Positions 1 through 9,566 of a stretch of DNA of 64,000 bases are shown here, one piece after another. This DNA is from Streptococcus cristatus ATCC 51100 (lineage in GTDB: Bacteria > Bacillota > Bacilli > Lactobacillales > Streptococcaceae). Within the stretch, counting starts at the first letter, position 1. Each line of letters opens with the position of its first letter. Made by a program: the position numbers and the translations under genes. Below the pieces are notes generated by a model that had not been told where the DNA came from, made no database searches, and saw only the letters and a list, made by a program, of their open reading frames with translations. The stretch lies in NCBI RefSeq assembly GCF_000222765.1, contig NZ_AFUE01000009.1:48001-112000 (forward strand), read 5' to 3'.

Positions 1-439
1 CCACAGCAAGATTCTCTACGATCGAGACGGTCGCTATGCTGACCTCCAGAGCAAGTACAGTCTGCCCTATCCGGCTGAGCTGAAAAAGAATATCATCAGT
101 AAGCAGCTCCTACTTCTTGACCAAGCTATGCCAGCCTTTTCAAGACAGATCAAAAAAGCTCTCAAGCGCCAAGATCTGCTCAGCATCAATCACCGCAGCA
201 GTGAGTTTTTCGCCTCTTACTTTGATGCCCTCTTTGCCCTCAATGAGCAGCTCCATCCAGGCGAAAAGCGTATGCTCCAGTATGCCAAAGAAAATTGCTC
301 CCGCCTGCCTCGGGATTTTGAAGCCAATATCCAAGACTACTTCCAACATCTCTACCAGCCAGAACAGCAGCAAAAAGCGGTCCTAGCCTTGGATAGCCTC
401 CTAGACAATCTTAAGCACTTGATTGAAGCATCCATCTAG
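1..439 (+). CDS. Nucleotidyltransferase-type protein with DUF4037-like C-terminus, 5'-truncated
   Basis: The frame beginning at base 2 is open through to the TAG at 437-439, so the visible 145 codons are the C-terminal part of a gene that starts outside the window. The visible start H-S-K-I-L-Y-D-R-D-G-R and the later F-F-A-S-Y-F-D-A-L-F-A-L-N followed by H-P-G-E-K-R match what I know of bacterial nucleotidyltransferase-fold proteins that carry a DUF4037 domain, where this helical part follows the catalytic domain. The catalytic half is not in view, so activity cannot be judged. An internal ATG at 128 is not taken as the start because the frame continues upstream with matching family sequence. 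It converges on the metalloprotease gene and shares a terminator with it. Confidence 0.6.
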   Translation, partial: HSKILYDRDGRYADLQSKYSLPYPAELKKNIISKQLLLLDQAMPAFSRQIKKALKRQDLLSINHRSSEFFASYFDALFALNEQLHPGEKRMLQYAKENCSRLPRDFEANIQDYFQHLYQPEQQQKAVLALDSLLDNLKHLIEASI

Positions 440-452
440 AATTTCAACAAAT

Positions 453-499
453 AAAAAGCTCATGAACCTGCTGAAAAGCTGGTTTCATGAGCTTTTTTC
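453..499. terminator. Bidirectional intrinsic terminator
   Basis: The sequence AAAAAGCTCATGAA-CC pairs with GGTTTCATGAGCTTTTTT around a short loop, with A and T runs on the two sides. It sits between two convergent genes and can end both transcripts. Confidence 0.85.
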
Positions 500-523
500 T
501 ATTTTCGACAAGCAAACTAAGGC

Positions 524-3500
524 TTATTTGTTAAAGATTGACTGTCTGAAGTCGTCTGTCTCACGAAGATAGGCATTGTAAATCTTCTTCTTGAGCAGGT
601 TGACCCAGCTAGCTTCAACACGATTTGTCGCATTGGTAATGTTGCGCACATCCTCTGCGACTGCTTCGTCCATCAGCTTCTGCATCTCTGCATACGAGCG
701 AATGGTTACTTGCTTGGTACTGTTAGGATTTCTGAGTTCGTACTCAATGGTGATTGGTTTGAGCTTGGTTAGCTGGTCAATCCGCTCTTGGTACATGGCC
801 TTCTTGAAGGCCGCCCAAGAGGTGTATTCACCCTTGAATACATTTTCCAAGACCTTCTGGTCTGTCACCAGACCAACATCTCTCCTGAGCCAGCCATCCC
901 AGGTCGTCTTGCCTTCTGCAGCAGCCTCTTCAGAGAATTTCCCTGAGACATAAGGGACAAAACCTTCATGGTAGCCCTTGGCTGCTAGCAATTCATAGGC
1001 TGTGCGACGGAACATAACGTCACCCGGCGCCCCATTTGGATTGCTCAAGGCTGAGTAGATTGGCGAGAAGAGGCTGAGACTGAGGTAGCCATTACGCGGA
1101 TACTGTCCGCTATCTTTATTCTCTCGACGAGTGATGACATCATTGTCAATCAGGGATTCAAAGCTGGTCAGCTGCTTGATTTCCTCAGCAGTGAAACTGC
1201 GGGTCTGGTTACCAGCATGGGTCTGCTTGCCATATTTATCCGTAATATAGTAATTTTCCATCTTTCTGAACCACTGGAGCTTGGCTGCATCGCTCTGCTT
1301 GACCATCGAAGTCCCCTCTAGGTAATCCAGTGTGTAAATCATGTCAAACATGCCATGGACATAGTGCTGCAAATCTGCCGCATTTTGGACACGTTCCTTG
1401 AAGTTGTAGGTATGCATCCGTGTCTTAGAGTCCTTGTCCGTCTTGAAGAGGGTATTGAGGGTAATGGTAGGCTCATTTGGACTTGGTGTGGACTGCAAGA
1501 GACCACGCGCATAGAGCTCAGCCCCCAGTCCTTCGCGGCGACCATAACCTTCAAAGTAGATCGAACCATCAGAGTTATGCGTCATCTCATGGGTGTAGAC
1601 AGAGTTCCCATAGTCTTCTAACAAGCGAGCAGCATCAAAGTGGGTGACACTTCCCGTAGCATAGGCATTGTATCCCTTGCTTGGATACCACTTGCCGGCT
1701 GGTCCGAAGAATTCCTGCATAGCTAGTGATTTCTTGTCATTAGCTGGAGCCCAATATCTTTTACCATCCTTGTCAACCAATGAGAATCCATCGTAAACTA
1801 GAACAGAACGGAAGAGCTTGTCCTTGCTTTCAGGACTTAAAATCTTATACCAGAAATCATAGTGGTCACGTTGCCATTCAGCTGACTTTCTAACTCGGTC
1901 TTCGACATACTCAACCAATTCTGCATCTGTTCGCACCCTGTTATTGGCATCAAGGCGGTAGCGATCATAAGCTCCCATGGAGACGGTGGACATATTGGAG
2001 ATGACGTAGACACCCTTCTCAGTCATGGTCAAGAGCGGCAGAAGCATGCCCTTGTGTTCCCAGTTATCTGCAGTAATCTTGTCGTAAACGCCGACAGAAT
2101 ACTTGCTCTTGGCCTTAGCTGTATCTTGAAGCTGTCTAGCTTCTGCCACATCCGACTTAGCCTCAACGATGTAGGCTTTTGTATTGGTCTTGAGCCACTC
2201 GTTATTGGTCTTGTCTGGCAGGAAGAGCTGGCGATAGCTTTCCAGATAGTTGAAAAGGCCACGCTTACCAGTTGCTTCAGAGAGCGAGTTATCGTAGGCC
2301 AGATGGTTATTCTTGGCCTTGAGATTTTCAAAACCAGACTGACCGAGTGCAATGATGGTATCTAGCGTCGAAGCCTTATGATTACCAAAGAAATCAAACT
2401 TATAGGCCGACAAATCCTTGACATTGGTCTTGTCATAGTTGATATTATACCAGCGGTTGAGATAGGTCAGACCCAGCAGTAATGCTTCCTTATTGGCTCT
2501 AATCTTCTGAGCTACATAGTCAGCTACAACATCGCCTTCAGTATTGATGGACTTGTCCATAGCCAGAACCTTGCGCAACTCTTCTGCCAACTTGGTCTTG
2601 ACTTGGTCAAAGGCTGTGTCCAGATAGAGCTCATCCAGAGAAGCATCCGCATTCACGCCTAAAACAGTTCGCATGGCTGGTGAGTCAAGGACAACCTTGT
2701 TCAACTCTGGCAGCACTTGGTTAAGAACCCTGCTATAGTCTGATAGGAAGGTTTCTGGTGTATAAAGGAGGTCTAAGCCATTCACAGTGTACTCTGCGAT
2801 AGCTTGATGTTTGAAGTCTCCTTTATAGGTCAGATTTAGATAATCAACCGTCTTATCCTCAAAGTGCAGCATCAGGCGGTTAATCGTAGTCTTGTTGCTA
2901 TTGATATCCATGATCATCTGGTCGCCCTTCATCGGAACCACATCCAGCAAATACTCTCTAGTAAGCTTGTGATTATCTGGAAGTTTATTGCCGTAGGCAA
3001 CGATGGTTTCCTTATTGTAGAATGGCAGAAGTTTTTCCATATTAGCATAGGCTATCAGACGGTCTGCACGAGTATTCTTTTCCTTGCTGTAGTCAACAGT
3101 ATGAAGATTGAGATTGCTGTCTTCTAGCGTGGTCCTAATGTCTAGGCTCGCCAGCTTCTCTTCAGCCTCGTCCAAAGTCAGAGTAGACGTGACAAACTGA
3201 TCATTGCCTAGAGTTTCGTTTCCTTCAACGGCATAGGCTTCTTTAATGCGATCATTCTTGTAATCTTGGTCGCCAGAAATACTGTAGACATTTGTACCGC
3301 TGACATTGCTGATAACATTGTCAATCAAGCCATTGAAGTAATTGGAACCGACTACTCCACCGATTTGACCATTCTTCGTAGAGTTTTGGATCTTTCCAGT
3401 CACATAGGAACGGCTGATGCGGGCATTGTCTTCCAAGCGACCGACCAGACCGCCGAAGCGCTGCTCGTTTGTTCGAGCACCTGCTAGAATGGTCACATCC

Positions 3501-6500
3501 GCCCTGCTCTGACTCAGCAAGGAATTTCCTCCCTTGAGGTTGGCAACCAAACCGCCGACATTATAAGCCTTGTACTGCTTGTCATTGGCTTGGATAGTTC
3601 CTGTAAAGGAGCTGTTGGTGATTTGGCTATTACTTGCAACAACGACCAAACCAGCCGCTTGCGAAGCATTGCCCACTACCGACACTCTACCTTGGGCAGA
3701 AACATCCGTGATTCGCGCATTATCTGCACTACGAGCCAAGGCAGCAGAGTCATAGGTGCCGATAATATTGACCTCTTTCAGGTCCAGATTAGAAATAGAG
3801 GAACCGCTCTTGAGGTTTTCAAACAAAGGCTTGGCTAGATTATAAATCGCATACTGCTTGCCATTGTGATTACCAGTCAGACTGCCTGTGAAGTTTCCTC
3901 GGAGATAGACATAATCCGCAGGTGCCAGACTGACCTCGCTCGCATCCAAATCGGCTCCTAGAACAAAGTTGCCAGCCATATTTTTCTTCATGGCGTCTAC
4001 CAAACCAGCAAAGCTCGTGTAGACATTTTGCTGACTAGGCACTGCCCTGCTGATATAAAAGTCATAACCAGACTTGTAGCCTGTGTCACCCTCTTGCACC
4101 AGCTCAGGCAGAGAGACCCTAACCTTGTAGACAGCCTTGCCATCCTTCTGGCCTTCTGCCATGCTGTGAACCGGAAGGAGCATGTCCTTGGATTCAATCG
4201 ATTTGACTTTGACAAAGTAGGTAGACAGGTCCGTAGGTATAGTGCTCATAGAAACGACACGCTTGAACTGGTCCTTTTCTTTTCTGTAAAACTCTGCCGA
4301 ATCAATATCTCGGAAAGAAATCTTCTTGTATTGCAACTCAAAGTTGCGGCTATCTTTTTCAAGGTCAGTCAGGCTGCCAGCATCAAGCTCATAAGTCAGC
4401 TTGGTTTTCAAAGTATAGCCTGTATAGTAGTCTAAATCGTCAATCTTCAGACTTCCTGCCACATTGGCAATCGGAAGCGAGCGAACAAGCTGGTCTCCCT
4501 TGTACAATTCAGCTGTCGCTGAGCGCAAGGATTTTGTCTTGTCTTCCAAGCTGTATTGAACCGTGACCGACTTATCCTCTGGATTTTCTGTCAGACTTAA
4601 GATCGAAACTGTCGGCTTGACCTTAGGCACACCATTTAGAGCCGTCTTGCTTGCTGTCAGGCTGGCAAAAGCTTGATTGACCTGCACTTGTGTGGCGGTT
4701 TGATTATTCAGAACTCCTTCTGCCTTGGTCAATTCGTTTGTATAGGCTGCTTTCTTATCTTCATCAGCATTCTTATATTGGACGGTCGTCTGCACAGTGC
4801 TGCCCAAATCATGTTCATTCCGCAAGCGTGTTTTGTCTACTTCAAGACCCTGTAACTGAGCCTTTGCTTGATTGATTTGGTCCACCAGCTGATTGACTTC
4901 TTCTTGGCTGGCTTGTGACTGATTGAGAAGCGCTTGGCCTGCCGCCAAAGCAGTATCATAGGCTGCTTGGTGACTTTGACTATCATTGAAATAGCGAGCC
5001 TGAGCCTTGATTTTCTCTGCTTCTGTCAGTAGATTGTGAAGCGAAATCAGATCGAACTCTCTCAAGGCTTCCACTTGCGGGGCATCGCTTGGTACCATGT
5101 GCGGTTTTATTGTGCCAACTTTGACAAGCTGAGCAACTGCTGCTCGCGTTTCCTCGTTGGACAGCTCTTGGCGGGCAAGTTCTTGACCGTTAGAAGTATA
5201 AACTCTAGTCTTGATGGTTCGCTCGCCTAGCACTCCTGGAGTAACGATGTGGCGAGCGCCTTGCACAAGCTCATCCGTCTCTTCCTCTCGCGTAGTGAAA
5301 TCGATTTTCTCTACTCGCGTTTCATCCTTATAGGTCAGTGGGTACTCTGGTAAAGAGGGCTCTTGCGGAGCAGTGCTCGGTACCATATGTGGCTTGGCTG
5401 TCCCAATTTTGACAACTTGTGTGACCGGAGCTAGAGTTTCCTCATTGAACAGCTCTTGACGGTCAATTTCCTGACCGTTGGAAGTATAGATACGAGTCTT
5501 GATGGTCCGTTCGCCTTGCACACCTGGAGTGACGATTTGGCGGGCACCTTGTACAAGCTCATCCGTCTCTTCTTCACGTGTGGTAAAATCGATTTTCTCT
5601 ACTCGCGTTTCATCCGTATAAGTCAGCGGATATTCTGGGAGGGCAGATGCTTGCGGAGCAGTGCTCGGTACCATATGTGGCTTGGCAGTGCCAACTTTGA
5701 CAAGCTGCGTAACTGGGGCTAGCGTTTCCTCGTTGGACAGTTCTTGACGGGCAATCTCTTGTCCGTTGGAACTATAGATACGAGTCTTAATCGTACGCTC
5801 GCCTGGCACTCCTGGAATGACGATATGGCGGACACCTTGGACAAGCTCATCCGTCTCCTCTTCACGTGTGGTGAAGTCGATTTTCTCTACTCGAGTTTCA
5901 TCCGTATAAGTCAGCGGATATTCTGGGAGGGCAGATGCTTGCGGAGCAGTGCTCGGTACCATATGTGGCTTGGCAGTGCCAATTTTGACAACTTGTGTGA
6001 CTGGAGCTAGAGTTTCCTCGTTGGACAGCTCTTGACGGGCAATTTCTTGACCGTTGGAACTATAGATACGAGTCTTAATCGTACGCTCGCCCTGCACTCC
6101 TGGAGTGACGATTTGGCGGGCACCTTGGACAAGCTCATCCGTCTCTTCTTCACGTGTGGTAAAATCGATTTTCTCTACTCGCGTTTCATCCCTATAAGTT
6201 AGCGGATACTCTGGAAGGGTAGATGTTTGCGGGGCAGTGCTCGGTACCATATAGGACTTGGCAGTGCCAATTTTGACAACTTGTGTGACTGGAGCTAGCG
6301 TCTCCTCGTTGGACAACTCTTGGCGGGCAATCTCTTGACCGTTGGAGGTATAAACTCTAGTCTTGATGGTACGCTCGCCTTGAACACCTGGAGTGACGAT
6401 TTGGCAAGCATCCTGAGGTAACTCATCAGTATATTGTTCCTCGATGTTAAAAGCAATCTTCTCCACACGAGTTTCATCCTTTGCAACCAACTCTAACTCA

Positions 6501-9397
6501 GGAAGTCCATGGACTGGAGCAGTATCTGGGACTTTTCCATAACCAGTTAACTCGGGAACTTCATGAACGGGAGCGCTATCTGGAACTGTACCATAATCAG
6601 TTAATTCAGGAACCTCGTGCACAGGAGCAGTGTCGGGAAGGGTGCCATAGCCAGTGAACTCGGGAACTTCGTGTACAGGAGCATTATCAGGAACGGCGCC
6701 ATAATTAGTGAGCTCAGGAACTTCGTGTACAGGAGCGCTAGCGGGAACAGTGCCATAATCAGTTAACTCAGGAACTTCATGAACGGGAGCGCTATCTGGA
6801 ACTGTACCATAATCAGTTAATTCAGGAACCTCGTGCACGGGAGCAGTGTCGGGAACGGTGCCATAATCAGTTAATTCTGGTTTCTCGTGCACGGGAGCAC
6901 TAGCGGGAACAGTAGCATAATCAGTTAACTCAGGAACCTCGTGCACAGGAGCGGTATCTGGAACCGTGCCATAGCTAGTTAACTCAGGTTTCTCATGTAC
7001 GGGAGCGCTAGCGGGAACAGTACCATAGCCAGACAACGCTGGAACTTCGTGCACGGGAGCGCTAGCAGGTGCGGTGCCATAACTAGTGAGCTCGGGGACC
7101 TCATGCACAGGAGCAGTATCGGGAACCATGCCATAATTAGTTAACTCAGGTTTCTCATGTACGGGAGCGCTAGCGGGAACAGTACCATAGCCAGACAACG
7201 CTGGAACTTCGTGCACGGGAGCAGTATCGGGAACAGTGCCATAATCAGTTAACTCAGGAACTTCATGAACGGGAGCGCTATCTGGAACTGTACCATAATC
7301 AGTTAACTCAGGCTTCTCATGCACGGGAGCAGTATCTGGGACTGTGCCATAATCAGTTAACTCAGGCTTATCATGCACGGGAGCGGCATCTGGGACTGTG
7401 CCATAATCAGTTAACTCAGGCTTATCATGCACGGGAGCGGCATCTGGAACCGTACCATAATCAGTTAGCTCGGGGACCTCGTGCACAGGAGCGCTAGCGG
7501 GGACCGTACCATAATCAGTTAACTCGGGGACCTCGTGCACGGGAGCGCTATCCGGAACTGTACCATAACCAGGCAACTCAGGAACCTCGTGCACAGGAGC
7601 GCTATCCGGAACCGTGCCATAACTAGTAAGCTCGGGAACTTCGTGCACAGGAGCGCTAGTGGGGACCGTGCCATAGACAGTTAACTCGGGTTTCTCGTGC
7701 ACGGGGGCACTATCTGGAACGGTGCCATAATCAGTTAACTGAGACTTCTCGTGCACAGGGGCTGTATCTGGAACGGTGCCATAATCAGCTAACTCAGGCT
7801 TCTCTCGCACAGGAGCGCTATCTGGGACCGTGCCATAACTAGATAGCTCAGGCTTATCATGCACGGGAGCACTAGCGGGAACCGTGCCATAACTAGTGAG
7901 TTCGGGGACTTCGTGCACGGGAGCGCTATCTGGGACTGTGCCATATCCAGACAACTCGGGTTTCTCATGCACGGGAGCGCTATCTGGAACCGTACCATAA
8001 TCAGTTAACTCGGGTACCTCGTGCACGGGAGCACTAGCAGGAACGGTGCCATATCCAGGCAACTCGGGTTTCTCATGCACGGGAGCGCTATCTGGAACCG
8101 TACCATAATCAGTTAACTCGGGTACCTCGTGCACGGGAGCACTAGCAGGAACGGTGCCATATCCAGGCAACTCGGGTTTCTCATGCACGGGAGCGCTATC
8201 TGGAACAGTACCATAGTCAGACAACTCTGGAACCTCGTGCACGGGAGCGCTATCTGGAACCGTGCCATAACTAGTGAGCTCCGGAACTTTATGGATTGGA
8301 GCCTCTTTAGGAACTGCCTTATTTGCTGCAGTCCCGACTAAAACAACTTCTGAAACAGGCTCAGTGGTTACTTGATCGGAAACCTGCTTGCTCTCTACGA
8401 CTTTTCCTTCAACACTATAGTGGCGTGTTACGATCTTGCGAATCCCTGGAATGCCCGCACGTATCACTCGAGATTGTCCTTCGGCTAAGTCATCTGAATA
8501 CTGATACTCCGTTTTATAGGGGATTTCTTGGGTCTGGGTCGCTGCTTGACTTGTAAATTGCAGTTCTGGTCGCTCATGAACAGGTGTTTGACGAGCAAAC
8601 TGCCCTTCTTTAGCAGCAATTTCCTCCCTTTCCTTCTCGGAGAGATGGTCTCCGCCAGCAGGCTGCGCCTCTTTCGGAGCTTCAGTATTCTTAGGGCGAC
8701 TTGCTAACTCTTTCAACTCCTGATCAGGCTGACTAGCTGAGGCTTCCTTTTGAAGGGCTGGCAGCTGAGAGTTTCCTCTTTGAGCTAGTTGATGCTGCGC
8801 TTCTTTTTTAAGGTAACCAATATACTGGTAGCCAGCAATTTTCAATGGTTCTGGCAACTGATCGCCAACAGCCAAAGTCAGACTTTGATTATAGGCAGCC
8901 AAATCCGTACTGCTGATTGCCAAAACAGAAGCTGGCAGAAGCACAGAACCCAAGCCTGTCACAAGCAAAATAGAAGACAGGTATCTCTTGCCATTTTTCC
9001 CTCGTGCCAGCACTAAAACAACTAAGGCCAGACCTGTAGCTGCAAAAGCTGCTCCCAAAAGGCCTGACTCGCCTGTCTTAGGGAGCTTCCCTGACAAGCT
9101 TTCCTGACTTGTCGGACGGTAAACCAAATAATAAGCGTCCGAATTTTCTTCCGCAAATTTGGGTAGTTCATTTACAATAGCAGCTTTTTCAGCCTCAGTC
9201 AGATCGCTCTCCACCACATAGTGGTACTGAACGACGGTAGACTGATTGGCAGATACTTCTGCTGCCTCGACAGAGTTGACAGCTCCTCCCATTGTCGTAC
9301 ACAAAAAGAAGCTTCCGATAGTAGCGGAAACTAGACCTACAGACAGCTTTCTAAAAGAATAGCGCTGGTATATGTCACCAGTGACTCTTTTTTTCAT
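524..9397 (-). CDS. Giant surface zinc metalloprotease (M26, ZmpA/ZmpB/IgA1-protease family)
   Basis: This 2957-residue protein has the architecture of streptococcal M26 metalloproteases. A YSIRK-type signal peptide (Y-S-F-R-K at 13-17) is followed by an N-terminal LPKTG sorting signal (105-109) and hydrophobic segments, the inverted order typical of this family. Then come one G5 domain (about 290-360), 33 tandem 18-residue repeats, five tandem 96-residue G5 units, two FIVAR-like helical repeats, GLUG-like beta repeats and the M26 catalytic region. The zinc motif HEMTH lies at 2603-2607, with a downstream Glu in the G-A-E-L-Y segment as probable third ligand. Known relatives cleave IgA1 or other host glycoproteins; the substrate here cannot be read from sequence. 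The ATG has an AAGGG ribosome site, and a promoter lies upstream. It is longer than usual family members (about 1900-2000 residues) because of the repeats. Confidence 0.93.
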   Translation of the reverse strand: MKKRVTGDIYQRYSFRKLSVGLVSATIGSFFLCTTMGGAVNSVEAAEVSANQSTVVQYHYVVESDLTEAEKAAIVNELPKFAEENSDAYYLVYRPTSQESLSGKLPKTGESGLLGAAFAATGLALVVLVLARGKNGKRYLSSILLVTGLGSVLLPASVLAISSTDLAAYNQSLTLAVGDQLPEPLKIAGYQYIGYLKKEAQHQLAQRGNSQLPALQKEASASQPDQELKELASRPKNTEAPKEAQPAGGDHLSEKEREEIAAKEGQFARQTPVHERPELQFTSQAATQTQEIPYKTEYQYSDDLAEGQSRVIRAGIPGIRKIVTRHYSVEGKVVESKQVSDQVTTEPVSEVVLVGTAANKAVPKEAPIHKVPELTSYGTVPDSAPVHEVPELSDYGTVPDSAPVHEKPELPGYGTVPASAPVHEVPELTDYGTVPDSAPVHEKPELPGYGTVPASAPVHEVPELTDYGTVPDSAPVHEKPELSGYGTVPDSAPVHEVPELTSYGTVPASAPVHDKPELSSYGTVPDSAPVREKPELADYGTVPDTAPVHEKSQLTDYGTVPDSAPVHEKPELTVYGTVPTSAPVHEVPELTSYGTVPDSAPVHEVPELPGYGTVPDSAPVHEVPELTDYGTVPASAPVHEVPELTDYGTVPDAAPVHDKPELTDYGTVPDAAPVHDKPELTDYGTVPDTAPVHEKPELTDYGTVPDSAPVHEVPELTDYGTVPDTAPVHEVPALSGYGTVPASAPVHEKPELTNYGMVPDTAPVHEVPELTSYGTAPASAPVHEVPALSGYGTVPASAPVHEKPELTSYGTVPDTAPVHEVPELTDYATVPASAPVHEKPELTDYGTVPDTAPVHEVPELTDYGTVPDSAPVHEVPELTDYGTVPASAPVHEVPELTNYGAVPDNAPVHEVPEFTGYGTLPDTAPVHEVPELTDYGTVPDSAPVHEVPELTGYGKVPDTAPVHGLPELELVAKDETRVEKIAFNIEEQYTDELPQDACQIVTPGVQGERTIKTRVYTSNGQEIARQELSNEETLAPVTQVVKIGTAKSYMVPSTAPQTSTLPEYPLTYRDETRVEKIDFTTREEETDELVQGARQIVTPGVQGERTIKTRIYSSNGQEIARQELSNEETLAPVTQVVKIGTAKPHMVPSTAPQASALPEYPLTYTDETRVEKIDFTTREEETDELVQGVRHIVIPGVPGERTIKTRIYSSNGQEIARQELSNEETLAPVTQLVKVGTAKPHMVPSTAPQASALPEYPLTYTDETRVEKIDFTTREEETDELVQGARQIVTPGVQGERTIKTRIYTSNGQEIDRQELFNEETLAPVTQVVKIGTAKPHMVPSTAPQEPSLPEYPLTYKDETRVEKIDFTTREEETDELVQGARHIVTPGVLGERTIKTRVYTSNGQELARQELSNEETRAAVAQLVKVGTIKPHMVPSDAPQVEALREFDLISLHNLLTEAEKIKAQARYFNDSQSHQAAYDTALAAGQALLNQSQASQEEVNQLVDQINQAKAQLQGLEVDKTRLRNEHDLGSTVQTTVQYKNADEDKKAAYTNELTKAEGVLNNQTATQVQVNQAFASLTASKTALNGVPKVKPTVSILSLTENPEDKSVTVQYSLEDKTKSLRSATAELYKGDQLVRSLPIANVAGSLKIDDLDYYTGYTLKTKLTYELDAGSLTDLEKDSRNFELQYKKISFRDIDSAEFYRKEKDQFKRVVSMSTIPTDLSTYFVKVKSIESKDMLLPVHSMAEGQKDGKAVYKVRVSLPELVQEGDTGYKSGYDFYISRAVPSQQNVYTSFAGLVDAMKKNMAGNFVLGADLDASEVSLAPADYVYLRGNFTGSLTGNHNGKQYAIYNLAKPLFENLKSGSSISNLDLKEVNIIGTYDSAALARSADNARITDVSAQGRVSVVGNASQAAGLVVVASNSQITNSSFTGTIQANDKQYKAYNVGGLVANLKGGNSLLSQSRADVTILAGARTNEQRFGGLVGRLEDNARISRSYVTGKIQNSTKNGQIGGVVGSNYFNGLIDNVISNVSGTNVYSISGDQDYKNDRIKEAYAVEGNETLGNDQFVTSTLTLDEAEEKLASLDIRTTLEDSNLNLHTVDYSKEKNTRADRLIAYANMEKLLPFYNKETIVAYGNKLPDNHKLTREYLLDVVPMKGDQMIMDINSNKTTINRLMLHFEDKTVDYLNLTYKGDFKHQAIAEYTVNGLDLLYTPETFLSDYSRVLNQVLPELNKVVLDSPAMRTVLGVNADASLDELYLDTAFDQVKTKLAEELRKVLAMDKSINTEGDVVADYVAQKIRANKEALLLGLTYLNRWYNINYDKTNVKDLSAYKFDFFGNHKASTLDTIIALGQSGFENLKAKNNHLAYDNSLSEATGKRGLFNYLESYRQLFLPDKTNNEWLKTNTKAYIVEAKSDVAEARQLQDTAKAKSKYSVGVYDKITADNWEHKGMLLPLLTMTEKGVYVISNMSTVSMGAYDRYRLDANNRVRTDAELVEYVEDRVRKSAEWQRDHYDFWYKILSPESKDKLFRSVLVYDGFSLVDKDGKRYWAPANDKKSLAMQEFFGPAGKWYPSKGYNAYATGSVTHFDAARLLEDYGNSVYTHEMTHNSDGSIYFEGYGRREGLGAELYARGLLQSTPSPNEPTITLNTLFKTDKDSKTRMHTYNFKERVQNAADLQHYVHGMFDMIYTLDYLEGTSMVKQSDAAKLQWFRKMENYYITDKYGKQTHAGNQTRSFTAEEIKQLTSFESLIDNDVITRRENKDSGQYPRNGYLSLSLFSPIYSALSNPNGAPGDVMFRRTAYELLAAKGYHEGFVPYVSGKFSEEAAAEGKTTWDGWLRRDVGLVTDQKVLENVFKGEYTSWAAFKKAMYQERIDQLTKLKPITIEYELRNPNSTKQVTIRSYAEMQKLMDEAVAEDVRNITNATNRVEASWVNLLKKKIYNAYLRETDDFRQSIFNK
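5048..6487 (-). repeat. Five tandem 288-bp G5-domain units inside the metalloprotease gene
   Basis: Near-identical 288-bp blocks (96 residues) recur: the same 19 bases start at 5301, 5589, 5877 and 6165, exactly 288 bp apart, with a diverged fifth unit next to the 18-residue repeats. Each encodes D-E-T-R-V-E-K-I ... P-G-V-x-G-E-R-T-I-K-T-R, characteristic of G5 domains. Confidence 0.9.
6488..8269 (-). repeat. 33 tandem 54-bp units (18-residue repeat) in the metalloprotease gene
   Basis: The encoded unit is Y-G-T-V-P-(D/A)-(S/T/A)-A-P-V-H-(E/D)-(V/K)-P-E-L-(T/P/S)-(D/G/S). I counted 33 units in register from the Tyr codon at 8269 down to 6488 (33 x 54 bp). Units differ at the same few positions in a mosaic way. 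The segment is probably an extended Pro-rich stalk. Confidence 0.95.
7980..8195 (-). repeat. Exact 108-bp tandem duplication within the 54-bp repeat array
   Basis: The block at about 7980-8087 recurs without a visible difference at 8088-8195. It spans two 18-residue units, one of VPELTD and one of KPELPG type. This points to recent copy-number change. Confidence 0.85.
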
Positions 9398-9433
9398 AAA
9401 ATTCCCTTTTCTTCATATAATAAACTAATAAAA

Positions 9434-9462
9434 ATTTTACTGGATTTTACTCTAAATTGCAA
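9434..9462 (-). promoter_or_regulatory. Promoter of the metalloprotease gene
   Basis: On the minus strand a TTGCAA -35 (9457-9462) and a TAAAAT -10 (9434-9439) are separated by 17 bp, about 37 bp upstream of the ATG. Confidence 0.6.
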
Positions 9463-9525
9463 TCCCTTAGCCTGATAAAATACTTTTCTTTCAGCTGTCG
9501 AAAAGGTCTCCATTTTAGCGACAAG

Positions 9526-9552
9526 TAAAAAGCAGATTCTCTGGGAGAGAAC
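9526..9552 (-). terminator. Weak intrinsic terminator of the lipid operon
   Basis: On the minus strand TTCTCT-CCC-AGAGAA is followed after a few bases by TTTTT, just after the stop of the GNAT gene. The stem is short (6 bp), so read-through is possible. Confidence 0.4.
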
Positions 9553-9566
9553 CTACTGTTTACAGA

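Noticed and set aside
6488-8269. CRISPR-like regularly spaced repeats
   Set aside because: The 54-bp units are contiguous without spacers and keep one reading frame of the protease gene.
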